NCBI RefSeq assembly: GCF_014529535.1
Contig: NC_050736.1
Location: forward strand, 4,216,001-4,280,000
Source: Bradysia coprophila
Taxonomy: Eukaryota > Arthropoda > Insecta > Diptera > Sciaridae
Direction: 5' to 3'
Length of the DNA: 64,000 nt
Within the stretch, counting starts at the first letter, position 1, and every line of letters starts with the position of its first letter. Made by a program: the position numbers and the translations under genes. Shown here in pieces: positions 1-15,800 of this stretch. A model generated the notes under the pieces. That model ran no database searches and was not told where the DNA came from. It worked only from the letters and a program-made list of their open reading frames with translations.

Positions 1-3000
1 AGATCTTATTTAAATCCCGCAGAACATTATTGTATCAACTAATATATTCGCTAACTATTGTAATTATATTGCGGGAAAGTCAGTTGTTGAACCGATTTTA
101 TTCAAAATTTTAATCAATCCGGATGTTTTAGTCTCAAAATGTTCCGACCCTTAGTGCTTTTGTCCGTATCACGTGCATGTACTGCTTCGCATCAATATGA
201 TGACTCTTCTCAAATTATTAATTACAATAAATATTTGGTGCAATACTATTTGTATGTTTATCAACTTAACACAAAGACCAGCATATTCGGTGGAACTCAA
301 TTTCATTTTGAGTTGAAAATATTTTTTTTTCCATTACATTCTGATATGCCTATTGTGAATACGAGCAAGCACTTCTTGGGATCAGAGGACAGAAAAACAT
401 TGATTTATGATAAACAATACGTTATACATAACGGTCATGGGCTTAATTGTTAATATTTTGTTGTTTACATACATGGGTCTTCTGTGTAAATGTTTGAGAT
501 TCAAGATAAGGTGTCATTGACATTGATACGAAAGAGATGAATAAAAATAGTAAAATGAAGCCACAGCCGTCAATTAGTTAGATTTTTCATTAACAATCAA
601 AAGTGGAATGTGATGAAGTCTTGCTGAGTTATCTGAACTTAAAATAGACTAAACGCGTCTGTGCCATATAAGGGTAATTTAATTATTCATCTTCTTCCTG
701 TCGAACCTTTGTAACAGCGCTCGAATTTTACTGCCGCACATGCAACAGAGTATCATACTGATGTTGTAGTATAGAATTAATTAAAAACGACCTGTAGTCC
801 TGTATGTAGTATCAAATGAAGTGTAAGACTCTCAAAAATAATATTCTACTACTCCTTCCTCTTCCCCTAAAACCATACATTTCTTTCAAACATACAAGTT
901 ACGGATTTACTTTTGCTATTCTCTAGATATTTGCGGAAAACAGATTTAGCTGACAGTATCAGCATGTGTGGACTTTACGTCAAATGATACTCAGATTTCG
1001 ATCTTTTCGATGAAGAAGTAAAAACAATTCTAAGAAACCGATAATGAAACGTAAAGTCATCGTGTCCGGGTAAAACAGCTAAAAACTGCACAGAATATGC
1101 GTTACTAAGCAAAAAATACATCCTGAAATAAGTCAGTGAGCTTCTCGATCAACTCTTAAAATTATTGCAATATGTACACCGCTACATCCTCGTTCGAAAT
1201 TGTTTATTTCAATAACACGCAAATCAAGCATAGCTAGAAACTTGTTGTTTTGTGACTAATGACCGCAAACATGACTAATTCTGCGAATTGATTTTCAAGG
1301 AAGAACAACAATGTAAACAGATGATAAAACGATTATTTAACGTTCCAGACTAAGTTGGCAACAAAGTCCAAATAAATTGTGTAATAGAGCTAGCCGGCTT
1401 ATATTCACTGACACAAACGCACATTTTCGAGACGACAAAATATCTGCTAAATTTGCCATAGAATCCGACATGAAAAAAAAATCGGGGTGCTGACCTTGTT
1501 TAAAATGTATTTTGCATGTAGATAGAAACCACAAGCAATCTTAAATTAAATAGGCAGAGACGTTCTTAATCGAACTGCTGGAAATAAATTTTTTTATCGT
1601 CCATCCCAAGTATAAGGTCATGCCTTTATCACATAATAATAATGTAGATAAGACAGTGAAGAGATGAATCTGACTCAAATAGCAGTATTAAATTCATGCT
1701 GAATGGTTTCTTTATCACTTTTGTACATTCGTTAATGAGGAATAAAATGTCATGTCTCTAACAGTTAGTAGAGGAAACGTTCTGAACACTTAAATTTGTG
1801 CTCACGATTGTCATAACATTTGTATGCTTGCTAAGAGGACCGAAAGTAAAGCTGTCAATTCGCGGGGCGAAAGCTTCTGCTTTCGCCCCTTGAATTGACA
1901 TTTCTTTACTTTCGATCCTCTTAGCAAGCATACAATACTTAATACGTAACTCTTTCGGCCTACTTTACTCAATCGATACGTAAATAACTATTGGGTCAGA
2001 ATTTAAGCCAAGGTTTAAGCTAACAACATTATCAGTTGAGTTGAAATAAAGGAACCGAGGAGCTGCTAGATACTAAGGATTATGAGAATCAAAAATTTCA
2101 ATGAAGTTTTCAATATTCTTTCAATATACGTTGCCACATGACAAAGATAGTGAAAGAATTATGATAAATACTACACATTCCCAAAGGTATTGCTATCGAG
2201 TCCCTTTCCACATTTACATAAAAGATATTCCCTCACATTACGTTACGCATCTGTACATCATCTGTCTGTTTAAGTCAAATGAAAACTGATACGCAACATC
2301 GTTTCTACTGCGGAATATCGACTTACTTTTTAAAATGTCTACTCAAAAAAATAACATTTGATGATGTTAGTCTTATTATCATGTTAAGCTGACACTGCAC
2401 TACCAATTTCTCTTCCACATTTAACTGTAGCGATTGATTTTTTTGCCGAGTCTCGTAGATAACCTTTGAAACATATGCTAAACGGCAGTCAATATCTACA
2501 AATTTTATTGGTATTTCGCATAGCAGTTCATTTAACTTATCACTTTTTTTTAAATTGTTGTTTTTCACTTGGTTTTGAAAGGTTACAGTAAAATGTATTT
2601 AACTGACATCTGCAGCTTTGAACGAAAAAAAAAATCAAATTTAAAATTAAATTAATTAATTTACCCTCAACAACAGCCTAGGCATTTTTTAAAGGATGCA
2701 GAAGATTTAAAAATGTTACAAATTTATGGAAACCTACGTAAAGCATACCTATAAATCATTAAAATGAAGGAGAAGTATTTCAACTGAGCTCTGAAGATCA
2801 TCGTTACCAGATCCGACTTTTTATTAGAATAGTGCAACATTTCCTAATTTTTGTCGGTTCTGTTAAAAGTGTGAAAATAGTCAGCTTTCTAACGAAACTA
2901 CCCTAGAAACTTCTTTCACAATTTTTGAATGAAATTTTCATTTTTGAAAAAATTGGAAAGCCTCGATAGAAAACCACTGACACGGTTGGAAACCGAAAAC

Positions 3001-3755
3001 AGATGAAAATGTCGTCGAATACGCTGTGAGGATCAGTTACACTTAACAAACATAAATATTTTGAAAGAAATCCCCTTCATAATCCTTACGATTCACTCAA
3101 CAATGTTGGTAGCTATAAGCTTGAAAAGAAAACTTTACTCAAATAAGTTCCAGGATGTGTTTAAAAGAAAGTAATCTAAAAAAAACTTAAAACCACGTAT
3201 GTACTGCATAACTTTCCATGCAATTCTATGACTACCAAATTATTATCGTTTGTTATCAATTTGAAGCAGCGCAACAAATTTTAAATTACACATCGTAATC
3301 ACAGAAAAATGTACATAAGAACACACTTAAATCTCCCAAAGAAAAGCTGAAACAAGATTCTATCGACCACATAAAATAATATTGTAGTGTACCTATATAC
3401 AACAATGACAGAGCAACACATCCATTTCATTATTTTTTTTAAATTGAAAATACTAACATCCATATACTTTATGTACCTACATAGATTTCATTTATTTACT
3501 CTTACGGTTTTACTTGAGCCAACGACACATACATATAATATACAGAACCTACTTAAGGTTCACAACGAAAATAAAATATATATTAATCGCTGCTCTCCTG
3601 TAGGCATAAGTATTACTTGCAGGATCTCTGCATGCACATTCCAATTTGAGCTCTTGTTACGTTAAGAATAATTTATTCTTAACAGTTCCATCAGAACCGT
3701 TGGAGTAATCTGTCGGAAGAGTGAATTATTTTTAAATTCTCCTAAGTGTTTGCTT
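1..3755. other. 5' flank without a supported gene
   Basis: AT-rich sequence with only short chance reading frames of biased composition (104 residues or fewer), none with a recognisable domain or neighbouring splice signals. The only clear structure is the long hairpin at 1821-1934. It probably contains upstream regulatory DNA of the apolipophorin gene, but I cannot point to specific sites. Confidence 0.6.
1821..1934. repeat. Long near-perfect hairpin (about 114 bp)
   Basis: The left arm begins TGTATGCTTGCTAAGAGGA and the right arm ends TCCTCTTAGCAAGCATACA; they pair almost without mismatch through AAGTAAAG and GGGCGAAAGC to a four-base tip. No convincing target-site duplication is visible next to it. 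It looks like a miniature foldback element without coding capacity. Confidence 0.85.
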
Positions 3756-3761
3756 TATAAA
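3756..3761 (+). promoter_or_regulatory. Candidate TATA box of apolipophorin gene
   Basis: TATAAA lies 138 bp before the chosen start codon, which leaves room for a short 5' untranslated leader of about 100 bp if transcription starts roughly 30 bp downstream. TATA-like strings are common in such AT-rich DNA, so position relative to the gene is the only support. Confidence 0.3.
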
Positions 3762-3893
3762 GAAAAGTGGTGAATAATTTTTCATTTTAAATTAAATTGA
3801 ATTTTTTTGTCGAATTAATTTGTGTTTTTTGAAACAAGAAAAATTATCTAAATCTAAATTTCTTCAATATAGGGATAATTCGTTTGGGAAAAA

Positions 3894-6800
3894 ATGGGGA
3901 TGACAACGTCTCCTCGATCGTTCAAGTATTTGAACGGAAAAATATATGTTTTGGTGATTGTGCTATTTGCTTTTCTATATCGGATTGAAGCTGGTGGTGA
4001 GTTTCCGTTTTATTTTCTGTACTATTTAGTGAATAAATTCAATTGGAAAGGACAATAGTGAATATATTAGGTGAACCTAGAGCGAATGGATTATTTGATG
4101 GAAAAGTTATTTCCAAGATACACCCCTAAGTGATTTGTGTAGGACCTTTGAATTGTTACAGCTACGACGTTCATTTGTTTAATATTTTTTTAATAAATGA
4201 AATGAAATGAAGTGAACTCTACACTCCACTTGATTAGCTCCGAAAATATATTTTCGAAAAATAAGTTTCATTTGATTCAGTGGTGATTTATGTTAAGCTA
4301 ACTGTGGAAGGCTATTCAAAATTTTATTTTCAACTTTATAATTAATCTTTGTGATTTTACCTTGAAGAGAAAGTGAACCTATTTGATGATTTATTGAAAC
4401 TTCAAAAATTGTGTATCACAAAAATTCCGGCGATAATTAGAAAAGTGAAGGTCTGAATACCAACGACCGAATTTCGTTTTTCAATTAATATTTTCTTTAG
4501 TTACTTATCACTTCAAGAACATTCCAATCACAAATTGCGATATGAAGAAAAATAAATTTTTGTTCCAAAGTGTATCAAAGCAAAGGCATATCACAATGTT
4601 AATGTATAACATGATGGTCTCCTATGTATTACAACTCTTCAAATGAAGCAAATTCAATTGAAGACAATAACACAGTATATCCGGTTAATTTATTCCCATT
4701 ATGGTTATAAAGCAACAAGATCAACACTTGACAAACAAAAATCATAATAACTTTTTTTTATGATTCTAGAATTACTTTTAACATTCATTTAATGTTCAAT
4801 TACGATAACAGATACATTAAAAGAAATTTTTAGATAGAAATCAAAATTGTACCCGTCCGACATGAAATGAATATCAAATTTTTAGAGTTAGCCGCAACAG
4901 CAACAGAACGATATGAACATGACTTTGCTGTTTATTCGTATGAAATGTTGAGTGAGCTTTTCGCTTCGCATTTAACTTTACACAAATAAACACTGAACAC
5001 ATCTCAACACATAAGGCTATAAAAGTTCTGCATCTGAATTTTAAAGTAAATATTGTTAGCAATAAAATGACAAATTTAAAACACACGACCAACCAGTCAG
5101 ACTACTTTTTTGTGGACAAAAAAATTGTCAAAATTTCTGAGTAGAAATAGAAATTGCGAAATGAAATTATAAGTTAAAGATGTAAATCTCGAGATAACTT
5201 TATCAAAACATTATAAAAAAATCACATGCGTCTTAAAATTCTTTCAAGAACCAGACAGAGGTCAAGAATACAGGTGACATTCTCATAATTGTCTTCGATA
5301 TTTTAATAAATTCAAATCTCTAATAAAGGGAGAGAGGGGTGAAATTCGACCTGTTTTTGGAGTTGTTGTGGTTTGTGAATGATTCCACACAAAATTTGTT
5401 TAACAAATGAAAGTCTAGATTTTTTATTTTAGTTATCATTCTGGCATACCTTACAGAAATTTAGAAATTAAAAATCTAGATTGTCATTTATTCAACGAAA
5501 TTTTCGTCAAAACATTACAACTCCCACATTAGAAAAAATGTAGAATTTTACTTTTCTCTCACTGTTTGTTCACGAGTTTGTTCATCATGTTAAACACCTA
5601 GAGATTATCGTTAGTGGTAAACTCCTTCCGATTAAAATGACCAAATTTTATATTTGGATTGTTTGATGAGATATGGGACAGGTAGAAGCTAATTATTATT
5701 CTTTTCGGGTAAATAAATCTGAGATGGGGAAATTCAATTTTTTTTTGCCTAATCCGATATACGTTGTGGCACACGAGGCAAATAATTTTAAGATGATAAC
5801 CAGTTTAATTTGGTAATTCGAATATTTTGTCTGAAGTATCTTTAAAAACCCAGCTTTTTTATGAGCTCATACAAATAACGAAAAATAAAATGTGAAGAGG
5901 TTTAATGATTGTGGATCTGTACAAATAGCGACAAAAGACTTTCTGATCCCGTGTGATCCTATTAAAATTTCCATAAATTAAAATATTCACTTTATCATCA
6001 TCAAACTAGATTCAATGTCCATACGTGGCTGGCGATTATTATTCAAAAGGTCCACCAAAATAAATAATAAATTGTGTCTCATATTTTACTGACTGATAAC
6101 CACAAAGCAAATTTACCAACTGTGATCCCACAATATCAAAATATAATTGAATGCTTCACCAAATTTTAGTAAATATTTTTTCTTCTTCCAAATTTATCTT
6201 GGATAATAATCGCACTTCTACGGAAATTGTTACTATTTTCGTCAGTCGAACAACATAATTATCAATAATATCAAAACATCAAACATTACTCGAAGAAGGA
6301 AAAATAACGAAAATAAACAAACAAATTGTTAATAGACAGGCGCAATTCACATTAATTTAATTAGAATTGAATGTCTGATTGATCTGATTAATTTATAATG
6401 ACTCACGGATTCATATGATATTTAATTGAGACAACCGGATTTGTCGGCTTAGCTGCAGTATGTTATCACTGCGGTACTATATTTTTCAATTTTATACAAC
6501 AAATTGATGATTCTATCTAATTTTTTGTGTTGACTAACAATAAATTATATAATCGACTGCATTCGGTGAGTTAGTGCACTATACATACAATTTACGATAA
6601 TTAGAGTAGAAAAGAAATGAAAATAGAAAACAAATGTGTTGAATCACTTTCACCACATGCAGAGAATGAATTTAAGGGTGCCAATGACTGACGGCATGGT
6701 GGAATTTTCCAAAATATTTACGAGTATTTTTAACTGTGTGTTTCTTCAAGATGTTTGTTTTTTTGGTAAAACATATTAACACACCAGCAAAGATATGGTT

Positions 6801-9800
6801 ATTACATGATTTGTTGTTGGAACAAAAATTTTATTGTTTCAGGTTTATGTAAAGCTATAGCCCAATGTGGTGATGATGCAAGGAATGTTTTTCTTATAGT
6901 CGATTTGATTTGTAAATTTTAAGTTTCAAATAGTTTTCAAACAAATGTTATATGAGACCCAGTGGTCTTACGGCATTCCTGATTTTGTTTTATATTCGTT
7001 TCGAAAAACTGTGAGACTTAGACCTCTCAAAAAATGGCCCTATCGTTCACTCTACAGAAATTCATTGAACTAAATTAATTTTACCTTCACAGATGTATGC
7101 AACGAAGGATGTCCTGCTGGCGGAAACAAACCTGGAAAATTGGTCTTCAAAGCGGGCAGCGTATACACCTATGACCTCAAAAGTGACATCAAAATTTACC
7201 TCTCCGGAAAACCAGATAACCAGGAAAAGACCATGTCGGTAGCTGGTTCATTCGAAGTTTACGCAGAAACTGACTGCAACTACGCTATGAAAATTTTGAA
7301 TTTGCAAGTCAAAGGACCAGATAGAACTGCCATTCGAACCGGTGCTGACTTACAGGGCCAGAAAATTGTTCGTTTCACTTTTGCCAATGATGAACTCACG
7401 CCAGAAATTTGTGCGCAAAGCGATGATACCGAGTTTGGATTGAATGTGAAACGTGCGTTGATATCTATGCTTCAATCGGCTGATTCTAAGTCATACGAAA
7501 CCGATGTGTTCGGAACGTGTCCAACGTCTTTCTCCAAGTCACAGTCGGGCGATACATTAACGGTTATCAAAACGAAAAATTTGAACCTTTGCGGACATCG
7601 AGAAACACTATCCAATGGATTGATAACTGGCGTGATTGATGACAATGCTGGAGTAAAATCAACTCCTTTGTTGAACGGCGACTACATCAGCGAACAAAGA
7701 TATAAGAGTGGAATTTTGGAAAATGTTCAATTGACCGAAGATTATCACTATGTTCCATTTTCAAGCGGTGAGGCAGGTGCCAGGGTGAAAGTAACAACAA
7801 CGGTCAAAAAAACGAAACAAACTGAGGGCGCAGCACCCAAAACTGCAGCAGGTGTACCAAGAACATTGTTGTTTGAAAATCCAAAGCCTCAAGTTATTCC
7901 TAAATTTGGAGCTACCATCGAAAAGTCTTTGAAAGCCACCTTGGAAACATATAAAAATTATGTCGGCGACAATTCTGCGGCTAAATTCAGTGAATTGATT
8001 CGCTTCATGCAATATGCTAAAAAGGATGAACTCGCTCAATTGTTCAGCAAAGTTAAAGCCGGTACTGTGGACAGCAACAAAGATTTAACACGAAAAGTAT
8101 ACTTGGATGCACTTTTCCGTACTGGCACTAGCGACTCCATGGATGCCACTGTTGCCCTGATGAATGAACTGACTGACAAAGAGAAGCGGATTGCGTACAT
8201 GTCTTTCAATTTGGTGAAGAATGTGAACAAAGACAGTCTTCCCTCAATAGCGGTAAGTTAATGCAGCGAACTTTCTTAGTTTCCTCACATTAAACTTTCA
8301 TTTTACTTCGATTTATTAGAAACTTATTGATGCGAAGACTCCATACCCGAAAGAAGTCTATTTGAGCCTCGGCAGTCTACTCAACAAATATTGCAGAAAG
8401 TATGGATGCAAAGCCACTGAAACGAAAAATATTTTCGATAAATTCATCCGCAAACTAAACCAATGCAAAGCCAATACACGCGAAGAGGAAACCACGATTA
8501 TTGCAGTTCTAAAAGGAATCCGCAATACAAACCATCTTTCACCGCCAATCATCAATCAATTGGTGCAATGTACAAATGACAAGAAATCATCACGTATTCG
8601 TGTTGCAGCCCTGCAAACATTTACGGCTGCTGCATGTGATTCAAATGTTCAAAAAACTGCCCTGGCTTTGATGAACAACCGTGAAGAAGATGCTGAATTA
8701 AGAATTGAAGCTTACTTGGCATATGTTGCTTGTCCGTCCGGAACTGTTGCTAACGAAGTCAAGAGACTGTTGGACACAGAAACCGTTTACCAAGTTGGAT
8801 CTTACATTACATCGCATTTGGCTAGTATTCGATCATCGACCGATCCATCTCGCGAAGCTGCTCGACAACATTTCGCCAATGTTCGTACCACACAGAAATT
8901 CCCTGTTGACCTACGTCGTTATTCTTTCAATCGTGAAATTTCCTATTCACTTGGATCGTTGGGACTTGGGGCAGGTGCGGACTCAAACGTTATTTATTCG
9001 CAAAAGAGCTTCCTTCCGCGATCGGCTCGTTTCAATTTGACTGGAGAAATTTTCGGAAACAGCTTCAATATCTTCGAGGTGGCGGGCCGTCAAGAAAACT
9101 TAGACCTGTTGATGGAGAGTCGACTTGGTCCAAAGGGTTTCTTCAATACGGCTAATTTGCAAGAGATTTACGATGCTTTCTTCAGCGATGTTAAACACAT
9201 GCAGAAGAGATCCGTGCGTAACGATATCAAACAATTTGCGAAGACTGTCAACATGGGCAACGAAGTGAACAACGATATTGACTTAGATATATCGTTTAAG
9301 CTTTTCGGAAGCGAAATGTATTTCTTGAGTTTGGGAGATAATTTGAGCATGGACCCGAGAGAATTCCTTAAGGATGTTCAAAAGAGAATTACTGGAGCGC
9401 TTAATAAGGCTAAAGATTTTGATTACACCTACGAAAGTCATTCCTTGTTCTTGGATGCGGAGCTAGTGTACCCGACCGGTGTTGGTATGCCATTGAAATT
9501 GTCGACATTGGGAACTGGTGTTGTACGAATGGAAACTGGTGGAAAATTCGATTTCAAAAACATGAAAGATAATCCAAAGGACGCGAAATTCAACTTGAAA
9601 CTGGTTCCGAGGTAACATTTGAATTTTTTAAGAGTTTTGAACGAGACGAATTAATTCTATTACGGTCCATAGCTACAATTTCGAAATTAAAGGCACAATT
9701 AGTGTGGATGGCTTTAGTGTTCTGTCTGGTCTTCAATTAACTGGAACGGTCCATTCATCAACTGGTTTAGAGATTGACTTCAAAATGGTTGATGGAGGAA

Positions 9801-12800
9801 AGGGAGTTGACTTTGATGTTCGCTTCCCCTTGACGAAACAAGAACTTTTCAAATTCGACCACAAAATCGTGTTCGTTTTACAAGAACGTGGCAAGGACAG
9901 TATCGACACTCCGTTGAAATTCACATCCAAATCGTAAGATTTTCTTCTAAACAACTCATTTGTTCAAATAATCAAAAACCATTTTGCAAATAGGAATGCC
10001 TTCAGTGGATGTTTCGATCAACTGGTCGACTATGTTGGAGTTGTAGTGTGTGCAGATTACAGCATCAGCACACCACAAGTAGGTGGGGCCGCATTCCCTC
10101 TCAACGGACCAAACTACGTGAATGCGTATGTCAATGTTGATTCTTTATACAAATTCCAAGCTCGTGTGAATAACGATAAGCCGGGCTATCGGTCCCTCGA
10201 ATTCAAATTCGATACGCCTGGATCGACAACTCCTCGAGCAACCACCCTGAAGGTAACGACTCTTTCAGCTATTAAGTGAAGAATGTGCCTAATTCATCCA
10301 AATTTCAGATGGAAGTTGCCTCTTCACCCAAATATTTCGCACGAATTGCTTTGACATCGCCAATTCCAACAATACAAAATGCGTATGTTGAGGCTGGCTT
10401 CAATAATAATGACAAAGAGCTAGTGTTCTACGTAGATGCAGGTCGTGGAAGCGAACAATATACCGGAAAAGTTGGATTTACGAAAGCTGGCAATCCGAAC
10501 CATCAAGAGTATACACCAATTCTTCTATGGAACACACCGTCATCAACTCAAGACAAATTTTTCGGATACAAAGTAACCGGTAAAGTGGTAGTCGATAAAC
10601 GATCAGATACTGCAAAGCGATACACCTTCAACAAAATTGAAGTTATTGGAGATGGCGAGCCAGTGACTGTCGACGGTTGGGTAGATGTAGATGGCGATAA
10701 GCTTAGTAATGATTTGAAAATCAGCAAGGGAAGTGCCAATGGAAAATTCGTTGGTAATTTCGAAGTTCGCAAGAGATTTGTTAATTTCGATTTGGGAATG
10801 ACAACCAATTTCCATGATTATGCCAACGGAAAGATTGCCTTCAATTTTGATCACGGAGATAACTATGTGAGAGAACGTGAAATTTTCTCGATTTTCAATC
10901 AATAACCGAATATTCGTTTGTTTGTTTTCTTAGTTCAGCAACAAATATTTGGTTGTTTATGGCCAGGACCTAGAATCGCAGACAAAGAGAGTGGAATTAT
11001 ACCATAGATACGACTATGAATTCACCGACAATGAGAAATTGAAGTCTTTGAAGATCGACCAGAAATTCAAAGCGCCAGCTGTACCAGTGAACTATGAATT
11101 CGAGGGTGATTTCAACAAGAATTTAGTGAAATTCGACCTTGGCATTGGTTATCAAAAGCACACATTTGGAGGCAAGTTAACATCAAAACTGAATGGTAAA
11201 ACACAGGGCGACTATGACGTCAATTTCACCGTTTCGTTGAACACTCACAATGCGAAATTGTTCATGAAACGTGAGATCGAAGGCGGTAAATCTAAGATCA
11301 ACAATCGTTTCACAACAAGTGCTGGAACTAAGGCTGAACTGAATGGACACATCGGCAATGAAATTGGTCCCAAAAACGCAGACATCAATCTGGAAGGTAC
11401 ACTGGTACCAATCGAAAAGGAAGAGCCATACAAGTAAGTGAATTCGATATGAGATCCTGGATTTGAATATTTTCAATGAAATTACGTCTGCAAATAGGTG
11501 CACCTTGGTAATCTTGCTGACAGCGAAAAAAGCCTCTTCCAACGCTAAATTGTTCGTTGGATCAACCGAATTGGCGTCTTATGATGTGAACGTTGACCGA
11601 ACAGATGACAAAAATATGAACGGAGTATTCAACATGAAGGTGAAGGACACCATTGATGGAAAGGGAACATTCAAATCTAATAACGGCAAAGGCGATGGAA
11701 ACGTTCTGGTGACGTTGCTAAAAGTAGATCGCAAGTTTAAGGTCAGCTCAACATTCAACATTGCTGCTCCGATTTATGACATGAAGACTGAATTTTACTA
11801 CAATTTCGAAAAAGAGAACGACAAGAAGATCACATTCGACACAAAGAATAGAGTGATGAAGGGAAGCTTCGATAGCAAGTAAGTGGTCGAAGCCAGCGAT
11901 TACGCTAGATCGTTTTGAATAATTTTAACTAATCCGTTAACAGGAACACGCTCGAAGTTCAAGGCGACAAGTACATCTTCAACACTGACGGCACAACCGA
12001 AGGTCGACCAGCCGAAGGAAAAGCAAATGTAAAATTCCACTTGACACTACCCAACGGAAGAGAAATGTCTGGAAACGTAGAGCGCGAGGTTAGAATAAAA
12101 CAGGATGTCGGCACTGGCAATTTACTTGTCTCGTTGAAAGATATACTTCCAAACAAAAAGACCCGTTCGATGGTCGTAACTGGTACTCTCTCTGATGCTA
12201 ACATTCGATCCAGACTATTCAATCTGGTGCACAAAATTACATTCATCGATTTCGATGGACGTGATGTTGTTCTGAGCACACACTTCAAGAATGTGCCGAA
12301 AGGTGAATTTAAAAATGGAGCAGCAGAATTGAATTTGCGCGGCAGTATGCTACCGGAAGTGATCGACTTGAAGATAAGCGTTGATGAGTATTGTCATGAA
12401 CATGCTGTTTATTCGGCATCGGCGAAATACGGCGGTCAATTTAACTTCAACGTAAACGGCAATTACTATGTTGGTACCGGAAAGAAACCCACAACATACG
12501 ACATTAAGACCGTGATTAATGTTCCGAATACGCAAATTAAATCGGCAAGTTTACAATCGAACGGTAAATTCATAGCACCACAGAGCCCCACGGATGTGTA
12601 CGAGGGACAATTCAAAGTTAGTGGCGCATTGAACAATAAAGTTTTCTCCGCTGACACAACTCTCAAAGGCAACAACAAAGCCGGATCGGGTAACTTGAAA
12701 TTCAACGTTCCCGATATGGATCCGTTTTCGGCTGATGGCAGTTACACATTGAACATTGAAGACGATGTCAATGGTGATGGTAAAGGAACATTAAATGTTC

Positions 12801-15800
12801 ATTATGGAAAAGATAAAACGGTTTCCGTTTCTACTGATGTTAAAGTGGGATCTAATGGTGAAGATGTAGCCGTACAGGTTGGACTTAAGACTCCATTCGA
12901 TAATGCAAAGAATGTGGATTTTTCATTCAAACAAGTAAGTGTTCAAACGTACAAAATGAAAGCGCATCCCGCTAATACCAATTTGGTCTGTTAATTTACA
13001 GGTAGTCTCTGGTAACTCTAACACAATGCGAGCCACAATGAAAGCAGATGACAAAAAATACGCTCTAGTCAGTCACACCTCGTTCACAACCGTCAATCCC
13101 AAAGTTGACATTGTACTCACTTATCCCAATCATCCAGATGTGAAATTCTTCTTTGAATCACACAATTTGGGTGATTCGAAATACAATGGCAAATTGAATA
13201 TGGAAAATTTCGGTGACTTCAATCTCATTTCATCGGCTGAAGGCTCATTCCAAAGCTTGGAGAATTACTATCTCATAGTCGACATAGACTCGCCAAAAAT
13301 GCAGATCAATAAAGTACATGTTGAAATGAATTCGAAGAAAGGCGGTAAAGGTGTTGAGTTTAAAGCAACCGAAGGGGGAAAGAACGTCATCAGCGGAAGT
13401 GCTGACTTTACAGTGCAAGATCAAAATGGTAAACTGGAAATTGGCGGTCAAGGCGATTTCAAATTCTATGAGAAGCAAAGCACTGGTAATTTCAAGTACG
13501 TTCGTACCAATTTCGACGAAAAACAACACAAAGAGAGCGGCTTCAAAGTGGTCATGAATGGAAACATCGACAACAAGAAAGTTGTGGCCGAATTCAAATG
13601 GACAAACAAGAATTTCCACATTCAAAACTCAATTTGCCAGGATAACTCCAAGTGCAGTTCCATCCAAATCAATTCAGCAATCGATCAGACTGATCTCGAT
13701 TTCAAGCATAACTTGGTTGTCAATATCGACCTAGGATCATTCGGCTATACGCACGACTTCATATTAACGTCTACCACTGATGGGTCCGGATTCCGTCTCA
13801 GACATCATACGTTCGATATGCAATTGAAGAACAAAAACGCCATCAAATATCAATTCAAGGTGGACTTGAAACCAGAGGACAGCAGTGTAATGCTATCGTT
13901 GCCCACTCGTCAAGTTGTCGTTGAAGTTGTATTGAGAATACCGAAAGACATTTACGGAAAATACGATGTCAGGGTATCGTCGTACTTGGATAAGAGAAAT
14001 TCACCAGCCAATGTGGCCACTATCGGACTAACTGCTGATGTCAATCAAATGGGAAATAATGGCGTGAGAACGAATTATGCTTTGAAATTCTCGCACCCAT
14101 CTCTTAAGGAAATGAAAGTATTCGGAAAGTCTGAATTGAGCGGTAAGTAGTTGAATCTTTAATGCAAGCAATTGGCATTTTAAAATGTAACTTAAACCAT
14201 AACAGGTGACGATATGTATGCTTCCGGTGAAATGACCATTGACATCTTCAAAAATGCAAATCAGGCAATCGTTATCGTCGGCAAATATGACAACCTCGAA
14301 TCCGATCCATTGAAGGCATTCAATGTTTCATCCGAACTGAGTGTTAAGAGTCAGGGTCTAGGTTTCAACTACGGATTTACTGGTCATGCCGCCGCTTCAT
14401 TGGATCGCCGTCAAGTCAGTATCGGCGGATCCATTCAATCGCCAACACCAAACCTTCAGGCTAGCATCTTTTACATAAGCACCGAACGTAATTTCGAGCT
14501 TGTGGCAAACGCATTCAACGAAAAACTGCTTCAAGCTGATGGACAATATGATTTGGATACGCACAATGGCAAATTGAAGGCAACAATGAAATATTTGAAT
14601 ACGGCGCCATTCATTCTTGAGGGAACCATTAGTGGATTCAATTCCGTGAAAGGTACCTTCAAGAGAGATCGTCTGATCGACGTAACCGGTGAGGTAACAC
14701 AAGGCAAGGAAGCGAGTCTATTGGTAACCGGACAAGGCAAGGAGCTGTTCCGCGGTAGAATTGCTTTGGATCAGACCCATTTCTTGAAATCCGAATACAA
14801 AGTCGATGACGCCCAGATCAAAGAGTTCATGGTAAGGCTGATTCAGTCGATTTTCGCTTCCATTTCAAATAAAATCAATTTCTTGTAGAAAATTGCTCAA
14901 AACGAAATTTCGAAAGACGCCGAGAAAAGCAAAGCAGAAATCGAAAAGCGATTGAATGATGCTCGCACCACGTTGGACGATCAAGTCACCAAGATAAAGG
15001 GAGCCGTACCAGATTTCGATCGATTCGTTGCCGAATACAAGAAGGAAGGTCAAAAGGTTCTAGATGAATTGAAGACGGACGAAACCATTAAGAAGTTCAT
15101 CGAATTCTAGTAAGTTGCAATTATATGTTCGGTGTGACGCAAGGGATGTTAACATATTCCATCGACATTTTAGCAACCAGTTCTACGAGTCAATCGGAAA
15201 GACCCTTGAAGAAGTCATGAAGACGCTTATCGAATACGTCAAGAAGGTCAACGAGACCCTTGCCGAATTTTACAAGGACGTGCGCCAAGCATTCAACGAC
15301 AACATCCTACCTGCATTGAAAGAAACCTACACAAATGTGGAACGAATCATTATGGCTTTCGCCGAAGAAGCTGTGCGTCTCGTCGGAGACTTTGCTCAGC
15401 GGGTGGTTCAGAGTATGAAGGCGTTTGAGGAAGATTTTGCAAAGATCGGCAGTGTTGTGTCGGAACAGTTTAAAAAGATTGCCGCAATTTTCAACAAATA
15501 CTTTGACACTATTCGCAAGGAGGCCAATGATTTTTACCAGCTAATCGTTGACAATCTGAAGACACTGCCTGGTTTGGATGAAATCAAAGCCAAAATTAAG
15601 GAGGTAAAGTTAATTGCATTTTTGATGGTTAATGGTGATTTGAATCGCAAATTTTCCTCTGCAGACACTAGGCGAATACATAGCACCAGATCAACTTTCG
15701 CAAATTGTTAGAGGAATTTCAACGTTCTTGCAAGAAATCATTCCAGTTGACCAATTCGATGAATTCGTGAAGAATGTTGAGCAATACATCGATAGTGTAA

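Noticed and set aside
6836..6900. Possible extra exon in apolipophorin intron 1 after TTTCAG
   Set aside because: Exon 1 joins the exon at 7093 in correct phase to give the expected mature start; the segment quickly meets stops and has no donor.
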